Positions 1-10,200 of a stretch of 64,000 nt of DNA are shown here, piece by piece. The stretch is from positions 112,409,982 to 112,473,981 of the forward strand of contig NC_051850.1 of assembly GCF_905115235.1 (NCBI RefSeq). The letters are read 5' to 3'. The first letter of the stretch is position 1. Each line of letters begins with the position of its first letter. The notes below the pieces were generated by a model, which was not told the origin of the DNA, did no database searches, and saw only the letters and a program-made list of their open reading frames with translations. The DNA is from Hermetia illucens. Taxonomy: Eukaryota > Arthropoda > Insecta > Diptera > Stratiomyidae. Made by a program: the position numbers and the translations under genes.

Positions 1-847
1 AATACGTCATATTGAATTGATTTCGACATTGGGGTCGAAACTAGGCTAATAATTGTTGGAAGGACTTTGTGAGCGTCCCTAGGGTGTTGAACCAGAAACT
101 TGCGGTATGCTCTAATCACATTCGTAGGCATCAAAAAAGCTTTCAGCAAAGGACAGACAACCCCTTGTTCTTCCGGAACCCACGGGGACTCTATAAAAAA
201 GTCAGGTCGTGAAGATAACCCCGATCTGGATCATGTAGAAGATCTCTGGAGAAGGGTTTGAAGCGAACCCAGCCATTGCAATTTAGAAGCAGTATGGCTG
301 CCACACTTTATGCGTAGGGTATTGGTAAATGATTGCCGATCCTGAATTAGTTCCAGAATTTTTCATCAAGGAGGTAATTTTCCTCATCCCCAAGGAACAG
401 GGTGCCTCTTGCCCTTCAAAATGTCGACCAATTACTTGTCTTTCTACCATCTACAAGGTCTTCACTTTAGTTCTGTGTGCGAACATCTCAAAACATCTTG
501 ATGTTCATATATGATAGCTGAGAAACAGAAATGATTCAAAAAAGGTTCCCGAGGCTGTAAGGAACAGCTTATAGTCGATACGGTAGCTGCATAGCACGCT
601 GTCCACCGAAAACGAAATATCTCGACAGCCTATATCAATTATAAATCAGTCTTTGACTCCATATCGCATTCGTGGTTACTACAAGTGTTACGCTTGTATA
701 AAATCAACCCGAATGTCGTTCTTCTTCTGACAACAGTAAATTAAGAATTGGAGCCCGAAGCTATCGGTATCCTCACAAACATCAGGAGAGATACCAATCA
801 GGCGTGGCATTTTCCAAGGCGACTCTCTAAGCCCACTGTGGTTTTGT

Positions 848-1204
848 ATGGCTTTGAATCCACTATCCCATCTTTTGCATGAAAGCAAATACGGGTTCCA
901 AGTCAAACATGGCATATTGTCGAAATGTACATTAAGCCATTTAATGTACATTGATGACATCAAATTGTATGCCAAAGACGAGAACCAACTTCGCTGCTTG
1001 CTGGACATCACCATCCAGTTCAGCAGGGATATCGGCATGCAGTTGAGTTTGGAAAAATGTCACATAGAAACAATTGTTCGGGGAAAACACACCGACAACG
1101 AAGGATACAACCACAATAACATCCGAATTGAGGGCATGGATTCAGACAACGTCTACAAATACCTCGGCATATTGCAAGTGATAACACCTGCTGTGCAACA
1201 ATGA
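848..1204 (+). pseudogene. Reverse transcriptase fragment of the R4-clade LINE
   Basis: This 118-codon open stretch covers RT palm motifs: LSHLMYIDDIKLYAK is the catalytic box (YxDD), followed by the thumb segment with YKYLGILQ. In LINEs this enzyme copies the element RNA at the nicked target. The frame is closed on both sides by stops, and the preceding 300 bases still translate as RT only after frame changes, so this copy cannot make a full protein. Confidence 0.8.
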
Positions 1205-1825
1205 AATCTAAGCTGCTGGGGGAATTTGAACGGCGTCTGGATCTTGGATCTTGGAAAACTGAAATGTTTTGGAAAAACGTCATCAGGGAGGAAGGGGGTG
1301 CTTGATTTGAAAACGTTGCACTACAATTAAGTGCATTCTCTTCATGAGTTTTTCTTCGAGAAACAATCCTCTCACCAAATTCAATAGGCTACCGTAATGG
1401 GAGATAATAAATTATCTTCTTTGAACCTGAGAAGGAGAGAATGGACTCCCATGTCGAATGTTACTTCAGTCCAACAGAAGGTAGACATGTGAAAAAAGAA
1501 ACTCATTCACGGAGGTCATGTCAAAAGTTTTTTGTTGCCAGGCATTGACATCGAAACCTCCAACAAATGATCAACTAATGGTGTATTTTTCTGTGAGACC
1601 GAAGCATTCCTAACTTCAATTCAGGATGCTTCACTCCCAACAAAAAAATACAAACAGTGCATCTTTCACGACTCCTCAATCATCAACTCCAGTTGTAGGT
1701 TATGCAACTGCGAAGAGGAGACCATCTGCGTACAGGATGTTGAGCAGTGCCGAGTACACCAATCATTATAACCCCGTCTACAAGATTCTTCATCAAAACC
1801 TTGCGTTGGAGTATTATATAACTTA

Positions 1826-2272
1826 GTGGCAAGCTACCATCCTTATTATAAGTATATTCCGCAGAGAATCTTGAAAAATGATCGGTTCAAACTACTGTGG
1901 GATCACACTATTGCCACCGACCACAGTGTTAATCACAACAGACCGGATCTAGTTCTGCTTCTCAAGAATAAACGAGTGTGCTTCATAATCGATGTAGCCG
2001 TACCGTTGGACTGGAACACTGTTGAAAAACTGTACGAAAAAATCCGGAACTACGGCCCTTTGGCGGACGATATAAAGCAGATTTGGAGACTACAAAAAAA
2101 CGAAGTAGTCCCAGTCGTGATTTCGGCGACGGGATTAGTCCCGAAAAATTTACGTAAAACGCTGAAAACGCTCGATCTTAGGGCTGCACTATACATGAAG
2201 GTGCAAAAAGCGGTTATTCTTGTAAACTGTGCTATAGTCCGAAGAGTTCTGTCCGGCAACAATCTGACCTAG
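1826..2272 (+). CDS. Restriction-like endonuclease domain of the R4-clade LINE
   Basis: An open frame of 148 codons at the 3' end of the LINE. It carries the REL-endonuclease signature of R2/R4 elements: RPDLVLL, about ten residues later IIDVAVP (the D of the PD..D motif), then the conserved block with PVVISATGLVP. In the family this domain nicks the target DNA to prime reverse transcription. The frame has no ATG at its head, so it is the tail of the long element ORF and not a separate gene. This is the only intact copy of the domain in the window: the sister copy at 28399-31701 has lost it. Confidence 0.8.
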   Translation: MASYHPYYKYIPQRILKNDRFKLLWDHTIATDHSVNHNRPDLVLLLKNKRVCFIIDVAVPLDWNTVEKLYEKIRNYGPLADDIKQIWRLQKNEVVPVVISATGLVPKNLRKTLKTLDLRAALYMKVQKAVILVNCAIVRRVLSGNNLT

Positions 2273-2508
2273 TGGGCTTCAGTCTTGATTCGTACTGTCT
2301 TCCACTTAAGATCTGTCTCTGTAGTATAGAACCACCGCGGCATTGCTTGAAGTGTTTGCGACAATCGGGATGTGAGAATACATTTTCACATTGTCATAGA
2401 CACTTTGCGTTGAAATTATTGCTATGATGCGGGCCTTTGGATGTTGCCTTGAGTCCATCTTTAGGTTGGTTGCCCCTCGGTCCGGTTGGGCGGGAAGAGA
2501 TTCCGGGG

Positions 2509-3337
2509 GCTTTTTTAAAAATATCACTTTTAGCTTTTTTTAAAAAATGCCACCAAAAATCATTAGCAAACGAATGCAATCCAAATGACTTCGATAACAG
2601 ATCAGCAATGACCTTTCATTGGTTCAATAAATTCGACAACTACTCAACACTACTTTTAACTTTAAATCACATGCACTTGCAAACTTACAACGTGCAAAAA
2701 ACTCCAATGTATCGCAAAGAGGGCATTTTCTGCTGCTGTTTAGCTTTCCCTTGGTCAACTGTTGGGACGAAGCAATCTTTTTTTTCAGGAGCTACATTTG
2801 TTATATTTCAGGCCTTGTACTTTCTTAAATTATGTTAGGGAAAGCAATGCTACCCTTGCTTCTAATGACGCCACGCTAATGAGATGCTTCGTAATGTGGC
2901 TTCTATCTACGAACCTTTTACTAGAAGAATATTGGAAAAATTACCATAAAAAGGCCTAACCTGGTTGATGTCTCTAAATTGTGGACAGACCTATCTAAAG
3001 ACTAAAGCTTATGAGGGCAGCCAGTTTCAGCGTCAAGCCAACTAAGGTGGTGGAGTTTGTCACAAGGTGTTAGTCATCACTTAGCGGGAGCTAGCTTGCA
3101 TGGTGCTGGTTTTCTCAACTCTATAAACAAATATGTGTGCACAACAAGAGAAAGCTTTCTGCGCAAAAATTTTCTTCCAAAAGGAGTTTTCATAATTTAT
3201 TGGTCAACAAGAAAAAAGCATAATGTACATGCTCAACTTTTAACATTTCACATCGCTTCAGGAAGGGCAGTGCATACTAGTAAATTTCACTTAACTTGCC
3301 CAAGTTCGAAATAACATTTTAAAAATATCTATAAAAA
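2509..3337. other. No gene recognised
   Basis: AT-rich DNA between the LINE 3' end and the small membrane-protein gene. I see no conserved protein, repeat end or RNA gene. The open frames here have no recognisable domains. Confidence 0.4.
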
Positions 3338-3662
3338 TTATTTTCCGCCAGAACAGTCGTTAGATGAACATCCGAGTGATGTACCGACATTTCCAGCTAC
3401 GTACAGGATTCTATTTAATATCCACAGTAGAATCTGTTCCGCTTTGTACATAATGGTTGTGAACAGAATCGATAAAGGCTGTAGGTATTAGAGTAACGTT
3501 AATTAGATGCAATGGAAATCAAGGAGATTTAGTCACCTGGACTATAAGTAGAGCCAGGTAGAGAATTCTATCAGCCGCGACGATAAAAAAAGTAAATGCC
3601 ACAAGAATTCCCAAAGCAGTTATCAAAGTCAAAACTTCTACAAGGTGCACTGCAACTGGCAT
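3338..3662 (-). CDS. Small two-helix membrane protein, two coding exons (paralogue A)
   Basis: Exon 1 is 3537-3662 (42 codons, ATG at 3662) and exon 2 is 3338-3478 (46 codons plus stop), joined across a 58-nt GT-AG intron (3479-3536) in phase 0. The predicted 88-residue protein starts MPVAVHLVEVL and has two hydrophobic segments, about residues 11-41 and 43-72, separated by AADRI; it ends in a short Cys-containing tail. It is about 80% identical to the protein at 42656-42961, with the intron at the same residue. A 5' UTR intron (3690-3779; donor GAG|GTAAGT, acceptor ACAG) lies just upstream, as in the paralogue. I do not recognise the family; conservation of sequence and intron positions argues for a real gene encoding a small integral membrane protein. 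Confidence 0.8.
3479..3536 (-). other. Intron of small membrane-protein gene A
   Basis: 58 nt, begins GTGACT after CAG and ends TACCTACAG before CCT. It contains a stop in the exon frame, so here splicing is required. The paralogue's 57-nt intron at the same place is stop-free. Confidence 0.75.
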
Positions 3663-3689
3663 TTTACTTTCCAGTTTTCTTCTCCTTTT

Positions 3690-3779
3690 CTGTTATGAAC
3701 ATATATTTTATTGCCTGCAAGAGTGGAATAAATGAATAACATTCACTAGATGTTGCAAGAGATCCTGTTGACAACTTAC
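3690..3779 (-). other. Probable 5' UTR intron of gene A
   Basis: Minus-strand donor GAG|GTAAGT (3779 downward) and acceptor ACAG (3690-3693) flank 90 nt directly upstream of the ATG. The equivalent interval upstream of paralogue B (42990-43056) has the same layout. Predicted from sequence only. Confidence 0.5.
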
Positions 3780-3789
3780 CTCTTTTTAC

Positions 3790-4650
3790 CAGTTATCAAT
3801 AAAAAGTTTATACCGAGGCAACCAAGTAGGATCAAGTGGAATTTAGCTTAGGACGATAAAACAAAACAGAAAACGAATTTTATAGTAATAAACCAGATAT
3901 TAAAAATGCCAAAATATTTCTTTCTGTAAAGTTTGCGAAGACCATAGAACTGCAAAATGTCGCTTTGACATTGTTTGAATTGAAAGTAGAAAACAGCGTA
4001 AACTGCCTGGAATCACAAGCTTGAAATACTATTGCCTACCTGATTAGTTAGTATTTTCATTATGCAAAAAGCCAAAGATAAATGCAGCGAGCTCCGAGAG
4101 CGCCTCTTCTTGTGTAATCCATTACAGGATATTTTCTCGCCATCACAGCACAAACTAAGCCATGGACGAAGTGTGTTAACATCACAGATATTGGACATGT
4201 CTCTATTACCCAATACCTCTTTGAATTTCGAAAACCCTTGATCCTTTGATTGATCTATTTAGTGCAGATCAGCATAATTTAAATAATTCTTAAATGGTTA
4301 GGCTACTGTCGAAATCTAAACATATCGATCTTTCGTTTTTTATTTAGCTGGAAAAATGTCCTAACACGTTAAAAATGATATACTCAACAAAAGGATTGAG
4401 GTGGGCAAAATATCTCAACACTTCTATTTTGAATTTTGGCACAACTCCTCTTAGGCCGATGGGAGCATACTGAAAATTTGAAGTTTGTTTTTTTCTAAAC
4501 TACATTTTTCAAGTTGATCGAACTCATATCTAGAAGAAATCTTGACCAGTCGGTCTGAAATTTTAAGGGTACCTTATGATCAACAAGTACCGGGAATTTA
4601 TAAATAAAAAAACGACTTAATTTTCAGGCAAATTTAAAAATTTAAATTTA
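3790..4650. other. No gene recognised
   Basis: AT-rich sequence upstream of gene A. The promoter of gene A must lie in or near its start, but I see no convincing TATA/initiator pair. No repeat family seen. Confidence 0.35.
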
Positions 4651-4665
4651 ACCATCGTTCCACTC

Positions 4666-4913
4666 GCAAGGCTGTCGTACGGAAGGTCGCGGTTCAAATC
4701 TCACTGGTGGCAGTGGAATTTGTATCGTGATTTGACGTCGGATACCAGTCGACTCAGCTGTGAATGAGTACCTGAGTCAAATCAGGGTAATAATCTCGGG
4801 CGAGCGCCATGCTGACCACATTGCCTCCTAGTGTACCGTTATGGTCTTGAATGAAGTGCTCACTTCAAGGCCCTGATCCAACATGGATTGTTGCGCCAAC
4901 GATTATTATTATT
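4666..4913 (+). mobile_element. tRNA-derived SINE, 5'-truncated copy
   Basis: It contains the pol III B box GGTTCAAATCTC, the family body (GACTCAGCTGTGAATGAGTA) and a 3' end TTGTTGCGCCAACG followed by (ATT)n. It is flanked by a perfect 12-bp target site duplication ATCGTTCCACTC (4654-4665 and 4914-4925). The A box present in the copies at 16775 and 51363 is missing, so it is truncated at the 5' end. Confidence 0.9.
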
Positions 4914-4925
4914 ATCGTTCCACTC

Positions 4926-5265
4926 ACACGTCCAGACACCACTAGCCTTTACTCTCTCGTCGCATTCTGCTTCTTTTTTGGTTTCAGCTCGTCTTTAAGG
5001 AGCATCAGAAATCATATCCTCCGCAACCGTCTTTCGATATTGGTTTTGCACGAAATTGAGGATGTCGAAATGAGTCACTTTATACCAGTCGTATGCCATA
5101 GCTTTCGACAGAGCAGACTCCCTGAAGACTTTTTGCAACATTTTCAATGCATCAGGACACGACATTTCGTTAGCAACACAAAACTTCAAGCAAACTCTCT
5201 ACTCAACAAAATTATGCATATAAAATGTAACGAAAGGTTTGAAGTTGATCGATGTTCATAAACAG
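4926..5265 (-). pseudogene. mariner-like transposase N-terminal relic
   Basis: The minus-strand translation KFCVANEMSCPDALKMLQKV ... AYDWYK resembles the first helix-turn-helix of mariner-type transposases (the FCxxNE..CADA..ML..A.GE..L....Y.WYK pattern). The piece ends before the catalytic domain and no terminal repeats are evident. The SINE at 4666-4913 inserted at its lower end: the target duplication lies in this relic's flank. Confidence 0.6.
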
Positions 5266-5269
5266 GCAT

Positions 5270-5812
5270 CAGACACTGGCGCTAAATATTGACATATACC
5301 GAAAATTTGGTATTTTTTTTTAAACGCGCCGTTTTAGCTAAAGTCGACATATCGGAAAAAACTTACGTACTTCTCTAGCTATGTGTAGTATATCTATAAT
5401 CGAGAAAAATTGTTTCTTCATTGTAAATTAAAATTTATAGGTGCAATTGGTTTGACCGCGCGACCTTCGTAAAAAAGGGTCGGCAAAGAAAAGCAACCAC
5501 TATATTCTTTGGCATTTCTTTCAAAAAAAGTAATTTAAGGGGGTCATCCTGTGTAAAGGCCGTTTTTTTGCTGTTTTTAGAATTTTTTTGTGAAGAACTG
5601 GATAAAGATACAAATACGAATTTTTCATCATAGATTTATTCATATCTTGAGCCTGCATAGTAATTTTTCCAACCTGATCGCATAATTATTGAAATACAGA
5701 GCAATTTATACAGCCATCTCCAAAAAAGGTGTTTTTCTGCTGCCACGCTAGAGAGCGATGCGATCGTCTGAAAGAAAAAAGTAAACGGCATTTTAATGTA
5801 CAGACTTAACTA
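5270..5812. other. AT-rich, nothing recognised
   Basis: No protein signature, repeat boundary or RNA gene seen. Confidence 0.3.
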
Positions 5813-5966
5813 CAGTCCGCAAACTAGGATTATTAAAAAATATTAAAACATAAATTTTTGGTGCCGTGTTAAACTTTTTTTAGTGAACTTTGGTGTTTTT
5901 TCACGGCTTCTTCAATGAATAAAAAAAACTACTTAATGAATCGCAATTATCCTAGTTTGCGGACCA
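5813..5966. mobile_element. 154-bp MITE with about 22-bp inverted ends and TA duplication
   Basis: The left end CAGTCCGCAAACTAGGAT and the reverse complement of the right end TGGTCCGCAAACTAGGAT match over about 22 bp with three differences, and both are flanked by TA (5811-5812, 5967-5968). The interior is AT-rich and non-coding. Size, inverted ends and the TA duplication fit a Tc1/mariner-dependent MITE; no autonomous partner with these ends is in the window. Confidence 0.75.
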
Positions 5967-5968
5967 TA

Positions 5969-6553
5969 GAAATATGTTCTAAATAAGTCGCGAAAATTTC
6001 AAAGAATTTCGTTTGAAAGCTATGGTGGCAGCCGATTTTCAACATGCGGTTTCGAGAAAAACGCATTTAAAAAGTAGAATGCGATTTTTAGCCATAAAAC
6101 CCTAACTGACAATTAACCTGTTATACCTAATCCATAAACCTCAGGTTTCTTCAAGAAACACATGTACAGCCGATAAATACTTGCTTTATTACGGAGATCG
6201 ACACAAATTAGCTGAAATGCATTGATTAAGGATGTTAACTGAACATCCGGCCTTTCCCTTGCTAGTTCTTTTTCGAATTTGGTAGTATGGTTTTCCATTC
6301 AATTTACTAGAACTGCCAATACCGTAATTACTCAATTTACGGTAAAATAATATTAACATAATTTGATCATAGTAAAAGCAGATTTATTTTTAGCAAGAAA
6401 ATTAGTACATTGGGTATACCGAAATTCGAGAAAAATTTTGGGGGCATTACTTCAGCGTAACATATTTAAGCCCCATCGCTCAACGCTTGTGCGAAGCAAG
6501 CTGGATGTGGTTTCCAGCGGAAATTTGGGTTCATCCCATTAGAGATTCGGAAA
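5969..6553. other. No supported gene
   Basis: A 61-codon minus-strand frame (6113-6298) begins with a good ATG and has plausible codons, but it has no recognisable domain and no clear splice partner. I do not call it. Confidence 0.3.
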
Positions 6554-6560
6554 TATAAAT
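6554..6560 (+). promoter_or_regulatory. Candidate TATA box for the plus-strand microprotein gene
   Basis: TATAAAT lies about 75 bp before a strong donor CTAG|GTAAGT at 6630/6631. This could define a short 5' UTR exon that splices to the acceptor at 7266. If that donor is used, an in-frame TAG falls at the junction, which would set the start at the ATG at 7303. Speculative. Confidence 0.3.
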
Positions 6561-7266
6561 AATCATTTGTATTGTAATAAAGTTACGGGTTTCTGATAGT
6601 ACGTTACACAATCTGGTGGTACGGATCTAGGTAAGTAGTGTGCAATTCGTACAAGCGCTGATAATTACGGATAAGGATTCCAATTGGGGAAGTCTTAGGA
6701 TTTCACTTAAAAGAGGTTTGGAAAGTATTTGGTTTTTACATAATGATAACCAGCCCGAGCACAGAAGTTTTACTATCCACGTAACAATATGTGTAGTCAC
6801 TATTTGCAACATTTCGCTTTTTATAATTCTTTGAGTCAAGATCAAGTTGAATAGGGATCTATATTTTACACATCTCTCCGCAGCAGCCCGCAAGATGACT
6901 TTCTTTTTTAGATTAAAACGCTTTCACGCTTTCTGTATATTTCTTACTCTAGATTATAGTATTGCAGTCTTCTGCATTATCTTTTATCTATTTTATCTAA
7001 TATACTTTTACTGGATTTTTAAAACTAAATTTTATCGTAAAGCAGGCCCTATTTAGTTACTGTCATTAGGAAATTATTTCAAAAATCATTTCAAACCTTT
7101 GGCAAATTCCCCTTGGTTTTTTTCTGTATTTGGAAATTTCCATCAACTTATGGATCGCGTAAAGTGTTCATCACCGCCGGGATATCGTCCTCCTCTCGTG
7201 AGTTCCGTATTGTAGGGCCATAAATATTCCATAATTTATAATAGTACATTGCTTTCGAAATTGCAG

Positions 7267-10200
7267 CCGGAAACATTACGATCGACATTAAGTGATTGGA
7301 TAATGCAAAACTTCAATATGCCTTCAGACGCTTCTACATTGATAGTATTTTTGGTTCTGATATTTTTAACATGGTACATCGTGAACTGGGCAGTAAGGCT
7401 GCTACTTTCGTTATTTTGGCCAATTATTACGGTAGCAGCATTAATAGTAAGTATGAATTTCCATGAATTGCTTGAGCTGGCAAGAATTATTGAAATCATA
7501 AGGAAAAAACAAATAACGTAGACTGAGAATAATATATAGAATTTAAATAATTGGTGAATACTATTGAATTGTGTGCGTTACTTTAAATTTTATAGAAACG
7601 AGTTCAAATAGTGACAAAGCCATAGTTATTACATTTAAATTGATGCAAAGCTTCTCGCGCAAGAGATAAACAATATCTACAGCAAAAAATCCACAATCCC
7701 TCTTCGTGCTCAACAGGAACAAGACAGGACAAAGCCCCGTATCCGATTGTTGGTTCCAAGCTACATACATATGTAGATAGTATGATGGCCATTTGAACAC
7801 AATATAAATAGAAACTAAACCTGCTAGGTCAATTGATGCTACTTGCCGTTGGGAAGCTTCACTTGCTCTATATCGATGCACACGTTTTTATAGGAAAATT
7901 AATATTACTAAAGCACTATATACAATGCTTCGACATCCTTTTTGATTTTGGTGACGCTGGTGCTGAACTTTCACTTGGGATTGCCGACCATATAGAAGCT
8001 TGTAGAAGGACTGGTAGAAGTTTAAAATGTTATTGAATTTACGGAGTCAATAGCTTTCCAAAAGTCAAGGAGGAAGACTGTTGGAGGTATCTTACTGCTA
8101 ATCCCTTGCCTAATTTCGGTTTTAAGAATGAAGAAAACGTGATGTGAGATGTGGGATAGAATTAAACTTTGCAGTTATAATTAATTTTATGGTTCGCTTG
8201 CAGATTTTAACGAAGGGTGGGGAAATGGAGATAGGCATGTACACAGCTATTGGGAAGGGACAGTTTTTCATTCTTCTCGTCATCATCATCAACCTTGCAA
8301 CAACTGGTATCCGATCTAGGCCTGTCTGAGTAAGGAACTCCAGACATGCATCGTGGGTCATCAATTCGACATTTCTAAAAGTTTTCTGGTGTCCTGGCCT
8401 ACGCCATCGCTCCATTCGAGGTCTCCTTTTTCAACCATAAGTATTGCCCCCAAAGACTTTCTGCGCTGAATCATCCTCGTCCATCGCAGGCGGATTTTCT
8501 TAACAACCAGACGGTCGTGATTATTTTCGATCTTTAATAGGAGAAATTATCAGTAGTCCCAAATTTGTATTTTCCTATCTTTACTGTTCTCATTTGAGCA
8601 GCGTCATCTGATGTTACTTCTGTGGCTTTTGGCTCTGACGTTGCCACAATGTCCCTCTTCTCATATGCAGCCTAAGGTGTCACACCAACCGGAATCGATT
8701 TCATCTGGTTGAATATCTTGGATTGCTGTTCCCATTATCTAGTCAATATCCACAACATATGCCAGTAGTTGGGTGGACTTGAAGAGGAGGATGCCTCTCG
8801 CATTTAAAACAGTATCATGGATCACTTTTTCTATGACCAGCTTAAAAAGAATGCATGATAGGGCATCCACTAGTCTTAGACTGCTGTTGATAGTGAGTGG
8901 TCTTAAGAGTGATTCTGTTGCTTTTAACTGGCCTCGTGCAGGGTCAGTTTAATCAGTCTTTCAGTTTTACCGTGTCTATAGTATCATAGGTGGCCTTACA
9001 GTTGATGAAAAAATGGTGCTATTGATGGCCATATTCCAACAGGTTTTCCATCACTTGCCGCACAGAGAAAATCTGATCTGTTGCTGATTTGCCTGGAGTG
9101 AGGTTTCTTTGGTATGGAAGTTAATGTTCTGAGCGTATGGGGCTATCCCCCCTAATAAGATGGCGGAGAATATCACATAGTTGGTACTCAGTAACGTGAT
9201 ACCTTTATAATTGCTGCACTCTGTTCTCCTTCTATAAATGAACCGTTTATTAAAGCACTCATCCCATTGCTCCAATATGTCCATACGGTCGGAAACCAGA
9301 TTTCTCTCTAGACGGAGTTCGTGATAGATTTCTGAATTTTCCATTCCGTTGCTGGCCTATAACATCGTCGAACTAGTAACCGTATCGGACGGTAATTTGA
9401 ACATTCTGCTAGACTACTTTTATTTTTCCATATTGGGACAGTCTTGCCAGTCAGATGGTGTTCTACCTTCCAGAATAACCCGATTAAAGAATTCATTGAG
9501 CCACAGTGTTGGGTCCCAGCTCTTCGCTTTCCAGAGCTCAAATACGATGTCGTCAGGTCCTGTGGCTTTACCCGATTTCATTCGTTTTATTGCCTCCTCG
9601 ACTTCGTGAGTTCCTCACGCTGTTTTATCAGTGGCTTAATTTGCAGGACGGCAATCAACGGTCGATGTTGAGGTGAGATGGTCTCATAGGGAACGGCTTT
9701 ACAATTAGTGAAGGTGCTAAAATCTCTGCGCCTTATGAGAATATAATCGATTTGCGTTTTACTGTTCCCACTGTAAAATGTAGGAAGATGAGACAATCGT
9801 TTGATGAACCATGTATTCATAAGTACAAGGTCATGAGTGTCCGCAAAATCGATTATACGCTCACCACCCTCATTGCGCGCTCCGAACCCCTTTCCCTCAT
9901 GGTACCTGTTATCGTCTGTCTTTTCACCCACATGACATTACGGAACGTTTCAAGTCTTTTCATCGAGAAGTTCAGAGTCCGAGTCATCTTTCTCGGCATC
10001 AGGTCAACGTGTCTGTGGTGTGTACGCGGTGAAGAAGTGAATGGTTGCGGTTCAAATCTCACTGGTAGCATAGGATTTGTGTCGTGATTTGACATCGGAT
10101 ATCAATCGACTCAGCTGTGAATGAGTACCTGAGTCAAATCAGGGTAATAATCTGGGGCGAGCGCAATGTTGACCACATTGCCTCCTACAGTATACTACTG

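Larger units (their letters stand above)
1..2508 (+). mobile_element. Dong/R4-clade non-LTR retrotransposon (LINE), 3' two thirds
   Basis: From about base 98 the DNA matches, in translation and at many bases, the minus-strand copy at 28399-31701. Order along the strand: the end of the N-terminal linker, reverse transcriptase with the active-site box MYIDDIKLYAK (near 948-980), thumb, then a restriction-like endonuclease (1826-2272). The YIDD-IKLYA box plus a C-terminal PD-D endonuclease is the hallmark of the R2/R4 superfamily and fits Dong/R4 best. The reading frame is interrupted several times before 1800. The 3' UTR (2273-2508) ends in GGGGGCTTTTTT and matches the sister copy's 3' end. The 5' third lies outside the window or is lost. 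Confidence 0.85.

Noticed and set aside
688-1038. A minus-strand 116-codon gene
   Set aside because: It is the antisense shadow of the R4 LINE reverse transcriptase; the same shadow appears at 29086-29643 opposite the sister copy.
6113-6298. A 61-residue minus-strand protein starting MENHTTKFEKEL
   Set aside because: Reasonable codons and start, but no homology I recognise, no splice partner and no second copy. Not enough to call.
7249-7521. A 90-codon single-exon membrane protein
   Set aside because: It has no ATG at its head. The frame begins inside an intron (acceptor TTGCAG at 7261-7266) and runs past a good donor (GTAAGT at 7447). The spliced three-exon model fits better.
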